Positions 27,301-37,327 are shown, counted from the stretch's first letter. The stretch is DNA of 64,000 nt from Gordius sp. MW1 (GCA_964036665.1 OZ038531.1:9982168-10046167), one strand, 5' to 3'. Notes: generated by a model not told the origin, from the sequence alone. Numbers and translations: made by a program.

Positions 27301-30300
27301 TAATTGACTTTAACACACTCTCATTCAGGGTGTTGGCATCAAGCGAGATATTATCTACGGATGAGGATTCTTCTGGCGAGGATTCGGATTTTGAAGAAAT
27401 GGGCAAAAACATTGAAAACATGCTGGCAAACCACAAATCCAAAAAAGGATTTGTCCAGAAAAAAATAGATCCTAAGTCATCTATCAAAGATCTTCATTCT
27501 AAAAAAGGCATATGCCCTCTTTATGTTTATTCCTGCCTTTTTCCCCCAAAACTACATTAAACTTAGTGTAATCTCTAACATTATAACTTCTAAACACTCT
27601 AGCTTAAATTTCATCAATATCCTCATACCAAATTTAATAGTTGATTCGTTTTTGTTGAGTTTATACTAAAGGTAAGATAAAGTTGTTGTTTTTTATTACA
27701 CTCATCTTTCATATTTGTTTTATATTACCAGCAAATATCATTAATCTGGATTATTATAGCACTTTTGTTTTTTTTTACATTTGTCTTTAATTGGTCATTT
27801 TGTTTCTTTATAAGGTTACAAATGTCCTATTTTTCGGCAATATTATCCTAATTTACAAAATAGGCTTTAAGTTCGACTTTAGACTTAATAGATTTTCCTA
27901 TGTTATGTTAAGCATTTACTCGCATTTTTGAGTCACCATGATAATTCTTTTAGACTTTAAATCTTTAAAACATGTTTAATATGATTTCAGCAGAATCAAG
28001 GCATCAAAAAATATCAGACCGTAAATTGAAGATCACGAGAACTTTCCGCAATCACGAAGGTATGCCAACATTAATACAAAAGCCATAAATTTATTAATTC
28101 GCTTAAGGGCTCATGTTATTTTTAAACTAAGGTCCTCAACTACCTACCCGTTGGTTTAGCTATTTTCAACTTTGGTTGCTTGATCATCATTATAACGCGA
28201 TTTGGGGTTAATCAATTTAAAATCGCTGTTATAGATAGCTGAGACGGTTTAATTAATTGTTTCAATTTAATCCATCATGAATTATAATTGTTCCAATTAA
28301 ATCCATTATGAATTTATCAGGGAAGTACCAAAGAAAACTAGGATGACTCTCGTTTTTTCCGTATTTTTATTTGATTCGGTCCAGTGTGACTGATTATGAG
28401 TTATTGTTTTACAACTTGTAAGTTTCTATAATGTTTTCAGTGTGTCTTTGCGATTAAAATAACTTTCATTTGCAACTTTTAAAAAAAGTTTGATGGAGCC
28501 TATCTATCTTTGTTGACATCATAATTAAAATGTGAGCATGAATGATGTATTCACCTATAAAAGGTAAGGAATTTGTAAGAATCGAGACTGTTCGGAATCC
28601 GGGTGTTGTGGAGGCCTACTTGAGAATTCGTGAAAGTCAGGATCCTGAACTTCTAGCCTACTTTTCGCGGCCCGACGAAACTCGTAAGCAGGAGATGATG
28701 AAGGAAAAACGTCGTTTAGTTGATCAACTCAAACGTTTGCGAGCTAAGGAGGAGCGCCAAAGGCTTGCACAACCAATTCCCTCCTTAACTCCCAAAAAAA
28801 GTAACAAGAAAAACGAAATCACCACCAAGCTTGGGGACGCTATACAACATAATCGAGAACCTAAAACTCTAGAGGAAAAGTTAACTAGGTAAGATATTAG
28901 AAAGACAGTCTAATTATAATTTCTTACTTTTACCACAAGTATATAGAATGTATTTATGTCAAAGTATAATTTGAATTTTAAAATTTTATAGTTAAGGACT
29001 AATTTTTGACATATGCATTAAAACTTTTTTAAATATCTCCAAGGAAGCTTTTATTACTACAATGGTTTTATTTGGATTATGACATTAAGATATCAATTAT
29101 TTTTTCCATACTATAAAAAACTTTATAAATGTTTAAAAAAAAATTTCTTACTACAATGATTTCTCAGATTATGACAGTAAAATTTATGATTTGGTTTAGC
29201 AAATGATTTTTCCACACTACAAAAAACTTTACCCTTTACCTCAATCATACATCTTCTAGTCTAAAGGGTAAACTTTCTTTCCTTCTAGCACGACCACTAA
29301 ACGTGATCAAGATAATCCAGAATCTGTTTCTAAGGCTTTAGGAGGAGATGGTAATTTACCCGAAACAGACAACGCACCAAGTGAGAATTCTAAGGAATCT
29401 TCTACGTTTAACCCCAAAGTTAAGTGTGGTTCTTGCGGCGAAGTAGGACACATGAAAACCAATCGCCTTTGCCCACTCTACGAGAAAAGTGGCAAAGCTC
29501 CCATAACGGTAGCCATGACTCAAGAAGAGGAAGAGATCGCGGAGAAAACTACTTTTGACGAAAACATTCAAGACTTGGTTAACGTTGAAGGAACAAAGAT
29601 TATCCTATCCAAAACTATCATCGATCAGTAAGTGATAGATTATGCCAAACAAATTTTTTTATTCATGTTAGCTAGATGGCCCAAAATAAATTAAATTTTT
29701 AGAAATTACAAAATATTCGAGGTCTACATCCTCACAAAGAATTATCCCATGAGATAGTCGGTCGAAAATAGTTTTTTTTAACGATTCAATATATATTTGC
29801 CCTTTGTCAAAAATTAAAACAATTTCCTGGGTTTTAGGAAATTAGTTTAAATATTTAATCTTATGACTAATCAGGAAATATTTGACTTTAGCTATGATAA
29901 CATCCGGAAAAAATCGCTGATCCTCAAATTTCCCAAACCATCAACATCACAACCAGAAGCGACGCAGAGGCCTGGCGGTGTTGATGGCAAAAAATTGAAG
30001 CTAAAAAACTTGATTACACCAATGAAAAAATCGGGTGATAAATCGCAATTTTTGCCTTCCAGCTCCAAAAAAGGCTATTTTTCAGCTTTGAAAGCCCGAC
30101 ATAAGACGAGTCAAGCGCAGGTGGCTGGCAGGCTTAAATTTGGGTTGAAGAATAAATTGAACACAAACAATTATAAGTTCGGTAAGAGCCGTAGAAAGAT
30201 ACATTCTTGGAATAAGAGAGGATCTGACGGGGGAGCGAACCAATTGGATTACCTAAAAAAGCCGCACCAATCTAACAAGAGGCGCACCATCGATCCTATA

Positions 30301-32469
30301 GTTACGTTATCTTCTTTGCTGGAAAATATATTGAACGAGATGCGAGATTTGCCAGACACGCAGCCTTTTATATTGCCAGTCAACATAAAGAACGTACCCG
30401 ACTATTATCAGGTGCATACTTATTGCATTAGTGTCAAATCATTACTAATATCTGTTTTATATTATTGCTATATTATATAGTTTAATATCGGGAACAAGTT
30501 CTTTAAAACACATTTTCTAATTAATAGTTTTTCCCCTTTGTTCTAATTTGGTTTTCACGCCCTCCCCCCGCCTCTACTTATATTTTTTTATAATTATTCA
30601 TTATTTAAATAAAGTAACTCTATTTATGAAGCTATTTAGTTGTGATTATTCCCTGCAAGTTAAGCTATTTAGTTGTTAATATTATTCAATTTATTATGAT
30701 CATTAGTATATACAACACTGGTGATAGCGGTGGTATCCGAATCCAATTTTATCCTAAGAGTTGTTAAACATTTTGATAACAAATTTTTGTAGGTTATTGA
30801 AAAGCCGATGGACCTTCAAACTATAAGGGAAAATCTTCATCAAAGAAAGTACCATTCTAGGGAAGAGTTTTTGGCAGACGCGTTGCAAATCGTAGAGAAT
30901 AGTAGAATTTATAACGGCCTCAATAGTTACCTCACCTCGGTCGCAGAAGCCATGATCGAATTGTGTGTCACGAGGTATATTATACTGAGATCTTCATTTT
31001 TTGCACATACCACGGTTATCGAACAGGAGAATAGTATTTTTGAAATTATAACTTTTAGGTATGTTTGATATTAAAAAATCTTTGTTGATTGTAGACTAGG
31101 CGAAAAGGAGGATAGAATTATGAAGTTGGAAAAATCAATTAACCCACTTCTGGACGAAGATGACCAGGTTGCTCTCTCCTTTATTTTTCTCAATATCATT
31201 AACGAAAAACTCATGACGATCCCGGAAAGTTGGCCCTTTCATAATCCCGTCAATCCCAAGCTGCTAAAAGATTACTATTCAAAAATTACGGAGCCTATGG
31301 ACTTGGGGAGTGTCGTTAAAAAGGCGAAAGAACACAAATACAAGAATCAGGATGAATTTTTATCCGATATAAAATTGATGATGGGTAAGAATATTTATAC
31401 GATTTGATTCATTTAAGTATTTGTTATTTTGGTATAGGTGGAACGGGGTTTGCAAAAATATGGCCATATAAAATATAATATATTCAAACATAATTTGTTT
31501 AACAAGTTATTAGTTGGTTATTTTTACATATCTTAGGGCTTGTCTTAATATCGGATTCTGATTCAATCGCGCGAATTTATCTTTGTTTAATCCGATTCAA
31601 TTCCATGGGTCAAACTTGGTTGTAGTTATTAATATTTTGTTTTTTGATAGCTAAAAACGTTTTTTTGTTTATTTCAACTCTTGAGATTAAATCTAAACTT
31701 TGCTGATACCTAAAAATTTAAAAACATACAACATTTAAGCTTAGGAAATAATTTGCATCTCACAAAAACCCTGTTATGTTATGCGTCTGAAATTCAAATC
31801 TGCTGTGAATTCGAAGTTAAGACACGGCAATGTTATAACCCGTACGACGATTTTCGCTGGGCAGCAAAATCCGATATTAAGACAAGCCCTTAAAATTGCT
31901 AATTGGCAGGGGGTGAGGGTCAATTTATTGATAGAAACCACCAAAGATTTAAATTATAAGAATGATCTTTAGTTTATAAATATTTTAGAAAATAGCTTAT
32001 CCTACAACGGGCCTGAAAGTTCGTACACCAAAATAGCTGAGCTCATTTACGACACTTGCGTGGAAGACCTTAAAGCTCACGAAGAACAAATAAACGAATT
32101 GCAACTAGGGATGGAACTGAGCAAACAAAAATCGCTTTCCAATATCACTCAATCTATAGATTTTGACAAGGACGACCATGAAGGTACCCCCTTCTATTAT
32201 GTATTGTTAACTATTTCAATCAAAAAAAATTAATTAGATGAGGACAAAAATTATACTGGCGTCGAAATGGAGATTGACCTGGAAGAAGAGGTGGATCCTA
32301 TGAGAGATCTTGTAGAAGTAATAAAATTATTTGCTTTTAAACATTATTTTATTAATACTAGAAAAATATGTACGACAAGCTTGAAAATGATTTGGAAATC
32401 ACTCCCGACAATTCATCGAACGATAATGATAGTGATAATTATATGAAGGACCTTTCTGATGCTGATTAA
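14929..32469 (+). CDS. TAF1: TAF1, largest subunit of transcription factor TFIID (complete gene)
   Basis: Scaffold subunit of TFIID: binds TBP, promoter DNA, TAF7 and acetylated histones in the nucleus. Exons, all phase-compatible: 14929-15024, 15063-15180, 15222-15302, 16795-16931, 16974-17102, 17145-17210, 17252-17365, 17801-18104, 18803-18903, 19878-20207, 20820-21098, 22426-22626, 23021-23420, 25700-25873, 26301-26488, 26608-26783, 27329-27507, 27991-28059, 28564-28888, 29289-29627, 29892-30411, 30793-30974, 31095-31384, 31989-32183, 32238-32317, 32362-32469. They total 5181 bases (1726 residues; human TAF1 is about 1870-1890). The start codon opens [20 protein letters not shown], matching the conserved N-terminus. 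Splice borders are GT-AG except exon 17, where only a GC donor fits the phase. The least certain points are exon 17's donor, the 42-nt intron at 17103, and whether a small exon was missed between 17366 and 17800 or 18904 and 19877. Confidence 0.95.
15303..16794 (+). other. TAF1: TAF1 intron 3 (1.49 kb)
   Basis: Very AT-rich, no coding segment or recognisable transposon inside. Bounded by GGTAAATT at the donor and TTAAATTAG at the acceptor. Confidence 0.8.
17103..17144 (+). other. TAF1: 42-nt stop-free intron (or in-frame insertion) in TAF1
   Basis: The stretch begins GTAATG and ends AAAG, is a multiple of three and has no stop, so it can be read through as 14 hydrophobic residues ([14 protein letters not shown]). 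Removing it joins TSK to DLPGT and gives a composition like neighbouring TAF1. Its AT-richness and size match other introns here, so I call it an intron, possibly sometimes retained. Confidence 0.65.
18904..19877 (+). other. TAF1: TAF1 intron 9 (974 bp) with Helitron-like insert
   Basis: Between [10 protein letters not shown] and PVHRPPVYS. Contains the Helitron-like element at 19265-19599; the rest is AT-rich without coding signal. Confidence 0.75.
19265..19599 (+). mobile_element. Non-autonomous Helitron-like element (335 bp)
   Basis: The left end reads A|TCTTATATATAAAAATG, a start seen in many animal Helitron-like elements. The right end has a GC-rich hairpin (GGCAAA-ACAACG-TTTGCC, with CCCGG and CCGGG around it) followed within a few bases by CAGCTAG|T, fitting the CTRR end and the A/T insertion site. 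No terminal inverted repeat or target duplication is seen, as expected. It sits in TAF1 intron 9 in the sense orientation. No Rep/helicase coding. Confidence 0.65.
20208..20819 (+). other. TAF1: TAF1 intron 10 (612 bp) with MITE
   Basis: Contains the inverted-repeat element at 20468-20624; the remainder shows no coding segment. Confidence 0.8.
20468..20624. mobile_element. Short MITE with TAGTGTTG ends (157 bp)
   Basis: Ends TAGTGTTGTAAAAACG and its inverted copy form a terminal repeat of about 22 bp with one mismatch. The flanking octamers GCTGTAGC and GCGCTAAC agree at only 5 of 8 positions, so the hAT-type assignment rests mainly on the TAGTGTTG start. Within TAF1 intron 10. Confidence 0.7.
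21099..22425 (+). other. TAF1: TAF1 intron 11 (1.33 kb)
   Basis: No coding content. Around 21598-21690 there is a GGCCCGGCCC / GGCCCGCAC-rich stretch that looks like a fragment of the GC-rich hAT MITE family (compare 41894), without identifiable ends. Confidence 0.6.
22627..23020 (+). other. TAF1: TAF1 intron 12 (394 bp)
   Basis: AT-rich, nothing recognised. The acceptor ATTAATATAG precedes [10 protein letters not shown] directly. Confidence 0.8.
23421..25699 (+). other. TAF1: TAF1 intron 13 (2.28 kb, the longest)
   Basis: No coding segment recognised. G/C-rich islands at about 24000-24050 and 24900-24925 (GGGGG runs) resemble pieces of the poly-G MITEs found elsewhere. Open frames of 60-63 codons at 24481 and 24660 have no family resemblance. 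Confidence 0.7.
25874..26300 (+). other. TAF1: TAF1 intron 14 (427 bp)
   Basis: Nothing recognised. An open frame runs into it from exon 14, but the family's conserved GCGEGFSY segment resumes only after the acceptor at 26300. Confidence 0.8.
26784..27328 (+). other. TAF1: TAF1 intron 16 (545 bp)
   Basis: AT-rich, nothing recognised. The split codon AG|G encodes the Arg of FDLQNR. Confidence 0.8.
27508..27990 (+). other. TAF1: TAF1 intron 17, probable GC-AG intron
   Basis: Exon 17 ([20 protein letters not shown]) stays open to 27560 but contains no GT in phase 1, which the next exon ([20 protein letters not shown]) requires. AAAAAAG|GCATAT at 27507/27508 gives that phase with a GC donor; the acceptor is ATTTCAG at 27990. 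A GT at 27525 would be out of phase. Confidence 0.6.
28060..28563 (+). other. TAF1: TAF1 intron 18 (504 bp)
   Basis: Between RNHEG and [11 protein letters not shown] near-repeat of TTCCAATTAAATCCATTATGAA is visible at about 28260-28315; otherwise nothing. Confidence 0.8.
28889..29288 (+). other. TAF1: TAF1 intron 19 (400 bp)
   Basis: AT-rich. Two related blocks (TTACTACAAT and TTATGACA) repeat at about 29052 and 29149. No coding content. Confidence 0.8.
29289..29627 (+). other. TAF1: TAF1 zinc knuckle exon
   Basis: Encodes [19 protein letters not shown] at about residue 1202, a CCHC knuckle matching the vertebrate CGACGAIGHMRTNKFCPLY; in TFIID this element contributes to promoter association. 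Followed by VAMTQEEEE and [17 protein letters not shown], both conserved TAF1 landmarks. Confidence 0.92.
29892..30974 (+). other. TAF1: TAF1 bromodomain 1 region
   Basis: Exons 21-22. Exon 21 opens [17 protein letters not shown], then a long basic Lys/Ser-rich linker (about 100 residues, longer than in vertebrates), then the bromodomain: [60 protein letters not shown]. The acetyl-lysine-binding Asn of YNG is present. A 381-nt intron splits the domain at DYYQ|VIEK. Confidence 0.92.
31385..31988 (+). other. TAF1: TAF1 intron 23 (604 bp)
   Basis: Contains facing copies of a TAGGGCTTGTCTTAATATCGGAT phrase (about 31535) and ATCCGATATTAAGACAAGCCCT (about 31869), an inverted pair about 355 bp across that suggests another MITE; the shared ends are about 22 bp. 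I did not find a clear target duplication. Confidence 0.6.
31536..31890. mobile_element. Probable MITE in TAF1 intron 23
   Basis: Left end AGGGCTTGTCTTAATATCGG is mirrored by CCGATATTAAGACAAGCCCT at the right. A second matching pair lies just inside (TTCAAATCTGC-type sequence is not mirrored, so the repeat is terminal only). It contains a 63-codon open frame with no family resemblance. Superfamily not assigned. Confidence 0.6.
32238..32469 (+). other. TAF1: TAF1 acidic C-terminal tail
   Basis: Exons 25-26 encode [12 protein letters not shown] and, to the stop, [19 protein letters not shown]. It is much shorter than the vertebrate acidic tail but keeps its Asp/Ser-rich end. Too short for automatic open-frame lists because each exon is under 40 codons. 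Confidence 0.88.
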
Positions 32470-32555
32470 GCTCATTTATTTTACTTTATTTATATTTATT
32501 TCCTACTTTTATATAGCTATGATATGCTTTAATTCCTTAGTTATGTTATTAATCG

Positions 32556-32561
32556 AATAAA
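32556..32561 (+). other. TAF1: Candidate TAF1 polyadenylation signal
   Basis: AATAAA 87 bp after the TAF1 stop codon, the first canonical hexamer downstream and about 220 bp before the inverted composite repeat begins. Confidence 0.5.
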
Positions 32562-32784
32562 ATAGTATAAGAGAACTATTTTGCAAACATTTTTAAAATA
32601 GGAAGGTGATATGATTGTGTAAAGTCACAGAAACGTTTTCTATGAACCTTACATTAATAAAAAATACGTTGAGTGATTTTTAATTGTTATTTTAGGATAT
32701 GGATATACCTACTTAATTCATAAAAATTTTTGAATTTGGTATTCTATACTAGTTCATTAGAAATAAATAAAACTTCAAAATTAT

Positions 32785-34392
32785 TAATTGCTATGCAATT
32801 TATGGGCTCGTTTTTTGTTGTCCGTCCGTCCGTCCATCCCTATCTATTTGCATTGGGTTATATTAGGTTATCGATTTTTTAAATTAATGCATGAGAAAGA
32901 GGTGCCCCACCGCTCATCTCTATCTCCCTCGCTGTGTTATTTTTTAAATTAATGCATAAGAGGTGCCCCACCCCTCATCTCTATCTCCCTCGCTATGTTA
33001 TTTATAAGATTTGTTAAATTATCTATTATATAATAAACATAAATAAAAGTTGCTTGCTTTTAATAGCTATGCAATTTAACTAGTTTTTTAGGTTGTTTAC
33101 TTTTAATAGCTATGCAATTTAACTAGTTTTTTAGTTAGAATCCCGGATTGACTCTTATGATTGTTCTTGTTACTAACATTGATAATAAGAATTTTTGGCC
33201 GTCCGCTGGCTCCTGACCGATGGAAAAAATGACCATTGGCCAAAATGTGAATCGAAATTATTTTTTTCGTTTTTTTTTGACTATTATGATTGTTCCTGTT
33301 CCTACCATTGCTATTATGACTTTTTGGCCGTCCTGGCTGCTGACCAATGTTATATAATAAACATAAATAAAAGTTGTTTACTTTTAATTGCTATGCAATT
33401 TAACTAGTTTTTGGGTTAGAATCCCGGAGTTTTTTTTGACTCTTATGATTGTTCTTGTTACTATCATTGATAATAAGAATTTTTGGCCGTCCGCTGGCTC
33501 CTGACCGATGGAAAAAATGACCATTGGCCAAAATGTGATTCAAAAATTTTTTTTCGTTTTTTTGACTATTATGATTGTTCCTGTTCCTACCATTGCTATT
33601 ATGACTTTTTGGCCGTCCGCTGGCTGCTGACCAATGGAATAAAATGACCATTGGCCAAAATGTGATTCGAAATTTTTTTTCTCGTTTTTTTTTGACTATT
33701 ATGAATTTATATCCACTTTTACCGTGTCCTGGCTGGTGACCAATGGAAAAAAATGACCATTGGGCAAAATGTGATTCGAAAATTTTTTTTTCGTTTTTTT
33801 TACTCTTATGAATTTATATCCACTTTTACCGTGTGCTGGCTGCTGACCAATGGAAAAAAATGACCATTGGCCAAAGTGAGCATCAAAATTTTTTTTTTCG
33901 TTTTTTTGGCTATCATTGACTTATAGAGTATCTGTTGGTACTGACCAAAAAATGACCATTGGCCAAATTTTTGATATTTTTAATTAAAAATTGTTCAAAT
34001 TCAACAAAAAATTTCTCCCAACAATTCTGCAAATTCTTAACATTGTGATGTTTTATAATATAATGTTTGTTAGACCCATAATCACTAAAGGCCATAAAAA
34101 CTAATGTAATACGCAACTAGATGCAAACACTAAATCTAACCCTAACCCTTGTCTATATTACATTTTGCCTATATTACATTTTGCCTATAAATGGAAAATT
34201 TGTATAAATAATTAATTAATCATCAGGCATTTAATACCCCCTATAGGCATTCTCGCCCCTTCCCACCTTTCTCGCCCATAAATTGCATAGCAAATATGAT
34301 ACATTTATACGAAGTACAGATGAGTCGTCCCCCCTTCCCTTCCCCTCTTCCCTTCCCTTCTCCCCCTTCCTACGAGGGCCGAAGGCCCGGGT
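32785..34392 (-). mobile_element. Composite hairpin-ended repeat element, copy B (inverted)
   Basis: Reverse-orientation counterpart of 5001-7130. It begins AATTGCTATGCAATTTATGG, runs through GAGGTGCCCCACC repeats, ACTAGTTTTT-type units and monomers with GGCCGTCCGCTGGC and CCATTGG/CCAATGG, and ends with the purine/pyrimidine tract and GGGCCGAAGGCCC hairpin at about 34377-34389. The hairpin-side segment (33900-34392) appears almost identical to 5001-5480 read in reverse. It is shorter by about 0.5 kb because it has fewer tandem units. Confidence 0.75.
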
Positions 34393-35416
34393 TTTTATGT
34401 ATAATTATATATTTTATTTTAGATCACATCGATGATAACTATCCTAAAGATTATTTAGGTGCTAAATGATAGATTTTTAGGGCATCGAACATGGGCGTAG
34501 CCAGCAAAAATTAGAGGGGGACAATAAAGGGACGGGCGAAATGGAATTTTTTGAAATTTTAGCCATAATTTTAATAAATTTTTGGATTTAGAGGGTGGCA
34601 AGTGAAGGTGCGATCACTCGTGGCGCTGGTGGCTATAATTGACAAAATAATAGCTAATTTTGTTAAATTGCGTAGCACAGTTTGATGTTTTTTATACCAT
34701 AAAATTACATCTAACCGAATATCATTAGGGTTTTAATATAATGCAAGATAGGTGTCAACTTTGTTTAATCTTTTCTGCGACATCATCCTCCCAATTTGAA
34801 ATATTCAAATCTGCCTGAGCAAATTCCTCGCCTATATATGACTTCTTTACGTTGCACACCTGAATTATATTGCTTATAGGTGGATGACAAATGCAGAAGG
34901 ACCCAGGATCATCTTGCATGAAAGTAATTATGAAATCTTTAACCTAGTTTTTACATAGCCTTCTGCGAAACTTTGGAACAAAAAATGTTGATATTTTATG
35001 ATAAATATCGATACCAAATTTTGAAATTAACATAGTTTTGTCTTGGTTTTAATTTAAAGATCTATAAGTCAACAAGATCATCATTTTATGGAGAAGGTAG
35101 AAATAAATTAGGGATGTTTTTTAATGATGTATAGAGGGGCAATACTTTATACAGTTTGGATATAATACCCGCTTTTATCTCCATTCTTGCCTTTTTATAA
35201 GGTTCAAGCATATCTATCAATAGCATGATATGTTTTTTGAAGATGTCATCAATTTTCCATTTATCTTAAAAAAAATTATTTCATCATACATTTCGTGCAA
35301 ACTTTTTAACTTAATTAAATTTCCACTTGTAGTCCTATAAATCCATTGATTTATCTTTTGTTTCACAATTATATTTAAAATTACACAGCTCTACAAATTT
35401 TGACTTTGTGATTACA
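34393..35416. other. Intergenic, no gene seen
   Basis: ATGGGCGTAGCCAGC at 34491 followed by GAGGGGG matches the left end of the G-rich MITE family at 56590, but I could not place its right end. The rest is AT-rich with no coding signal. Confidence 0.4.
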
Positions 35417-36240
35417 TCCCACAATCGATCAATAATTCTGATAGAGAATTTTGCGCTGAAAATAATCTGTTTTTAGTTTTTTTCTACCATTACTAGTTTT
35501 TTAGATATAGGAGGTTGAATGTGCCAAAAATGCCCTCCTTTTTGAGGCTATATGCCACGGTATTTTTAATATTTAGTGAAAAATAGTAATATATTCATGT
35601 AGATTAAAGTTTCATCTATAGGTCCATTAATTTATTTTTTTGTTACACCTCTTTATTCGCGTCTTTGTGAACCCCTGCTTCTTATCAAAATTCGTTCCCC
35701 TACGTCTGGAAAAAGGAGTACATTAGAGTACATAGTACACACGCGCTGTTTACTAACACATCTCTCTCTCCCTTTCTCCATCTCTTACACTCCCACCCTC
35801 ATATCTATCCAAGCACACATGAAGGGGGCTGGAGTGTAGGAGAAAGAGAGGAGAGTAGGTGAAGGGAAAGAGATATGTGTTAGTAAACATCGCGTATGCA
35901 GTATGAACTCTAATGTACTCCGTTTATCAGACATCGTGGGACAAATTTTGATAAGGACAAGGGGTACGCAAACGCGTTTAAATTTGAGTATAAGGGTGAT
36001 ATAAAAAAATAAAGGAATGGACCTATAGGTGAAACTTTAATCTACATGAATATATTACTATTTTTAACTAAATATTGAAAATGCCGTGGCAATATAGCCT
36101 CACAAAGGTTTATAAAGGGCATTTTTGGCACTTTCAACCTCGTATATCTAAAAAACTGGTTATTGTAGAAAAAAACTAAAATCACATTATTTTTCAGCGC
36201 AAAATTCTCTATCAGAATTATTGGTCGGATTGGGGGATGT
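35417..36240. mobile_element. Foldback element: about 400-bp inverted arms with almost no spacer
   Basis: Left arm phrases recur in reverse order and complement on the right: AATAATTCTGATAGAGAATT (35431) with its complement at about 36203-36222, CATGTAGATTAAAGTTTCA (35599) with 36032-36050, and GTTTACTAACACAT (35748) with 35875-35888. All pairs share a midpoint near 35818-35826. It could form a very long hairpin. No open frame. A divergent third arm follows at 36241-36560. Confidence 0.85.
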
Positions 36241-36560
36241 TTTTTTAGACCTGTGTTATTCGTTACGTGAACACCTACCCCTTATCAAAATTCGTCCCAT
36301 TATTGGAAATGGAGTACATATTATATACGCGATGTTTACTAACACATCAATCTCCGCCCGCATATCTAGTTTAGCAGGAATATATTAATATTTTTCAATA
36401 TGAATTAAAAATGCCGGGGATTACAAAAAAGGTTAAAATGGGCATTTTTTGCATTTTTAACCTCGTATATCTAAAAAATTGAAGGTTTTATAGAAAAACT
36501 AAAAACATTATTGTTCAACGAAAAATGCCCAGGAGTTATGCGTCGATTGCTGTAGTTTTT
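36241..36560. repeat. Divergent extra arm of the foldback element
   Basis: Shares CTTATCAAAATTCGTCCC, GTTTACTAACACATC and AACCTCGTATATCTAAAAAA with the palindrome arms, in two orientations relative to them, suggesting a decayed neighbouring copy. Confidence 0.6.
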
Positions 36561-36793
36561 TTAGACCTGTTTAATTAGTTAAATTTACTGGAACATGAGG
36601 AATTAGATTGTTCTTATATATCCTTGTTTTAAATAAAAAATAACAATTAAATTTATTTATTTATATAGCAAAATAATTTGCAATTGTAACATATGCCTAA
36701 AAGTTTTTATCTTAAAAAACGTGCAGGGCTAGGATCGTGCCAAAAAAAAAAAAAAAAAAAAGCATTTGGGCTCGTATTCGGTTTGGGCAAATT

Positions 36794-37319
36794 TAGGGTC
36801 CTGCATGGGCCGGTTTATGCCGGCCCAGCTCAACCCATGTTCAGGTCGACCCAGCCCATGCTCACAAACTTTTTAAGCCCAGCCCATGCCTAACAAAACC
36901 CAGCCCAGCCCATCTTAAATATTTTTTCTCATTATAGAGCCTGCATTTAACTTTTCCTGTTGGTTTGTTGTTATCCTACTTCCAACATAAATACATTCCA
37001 TATATTTGAGGTGCTTTTAGCATTGTTGTTATCAATATATTTAAAAGTTGGCGGGTTTAATATGTTAATAGAATAAAATAAATTAGTATGCGAAGCGACG
37101 GATGTTAATTAAAATTTAGAATTGCAAAACTTAATTAAAATTTGAATTAACATATTAATTTTAAAATTAAATTTTTATTATTCAACAATTCTCAGCCCAT
37201 CAAATTTATTTAAAATATATTATTTACTTAACCCAGCCCATTAAAATATTTATTTTCCTCGACCCAGCCCAACATGGGCTGGGCGGGTTGATGGGTTTAC
37301 TGGCCCATGCAGGTCTCTA
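36794..37319. mobile_element. hAT-type MITE, GCCCAGCC-rich (526 bp)
   Basis: Ends TAGGGTCCTGCATGGGCC and (inward from the right) TAGAGACCTGCATGGGCC, flanked by a perfect 8-bp duplication GGCAAATT at 36786-36793 and 37320-37327. Subterminal zones are dense in GCCCAGCCCA words. No coding capacity. An A20 run lies just outside at 36741-36760. Confidence 0.88.
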
Positions 37320-37327
37320 GGCAAATT

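Larger units (their letters stand above)
31095..32183 (+). other. TAF1: TAF1 bromodomain 2 region
   Basis: Exons 23-24: [60 protein letters not shown], then after a 604-nt intron [20 protein letters not shown] with the conserved Asn of YNG, then a short Gln/Glu-rich helix. Confidence 0.92.
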
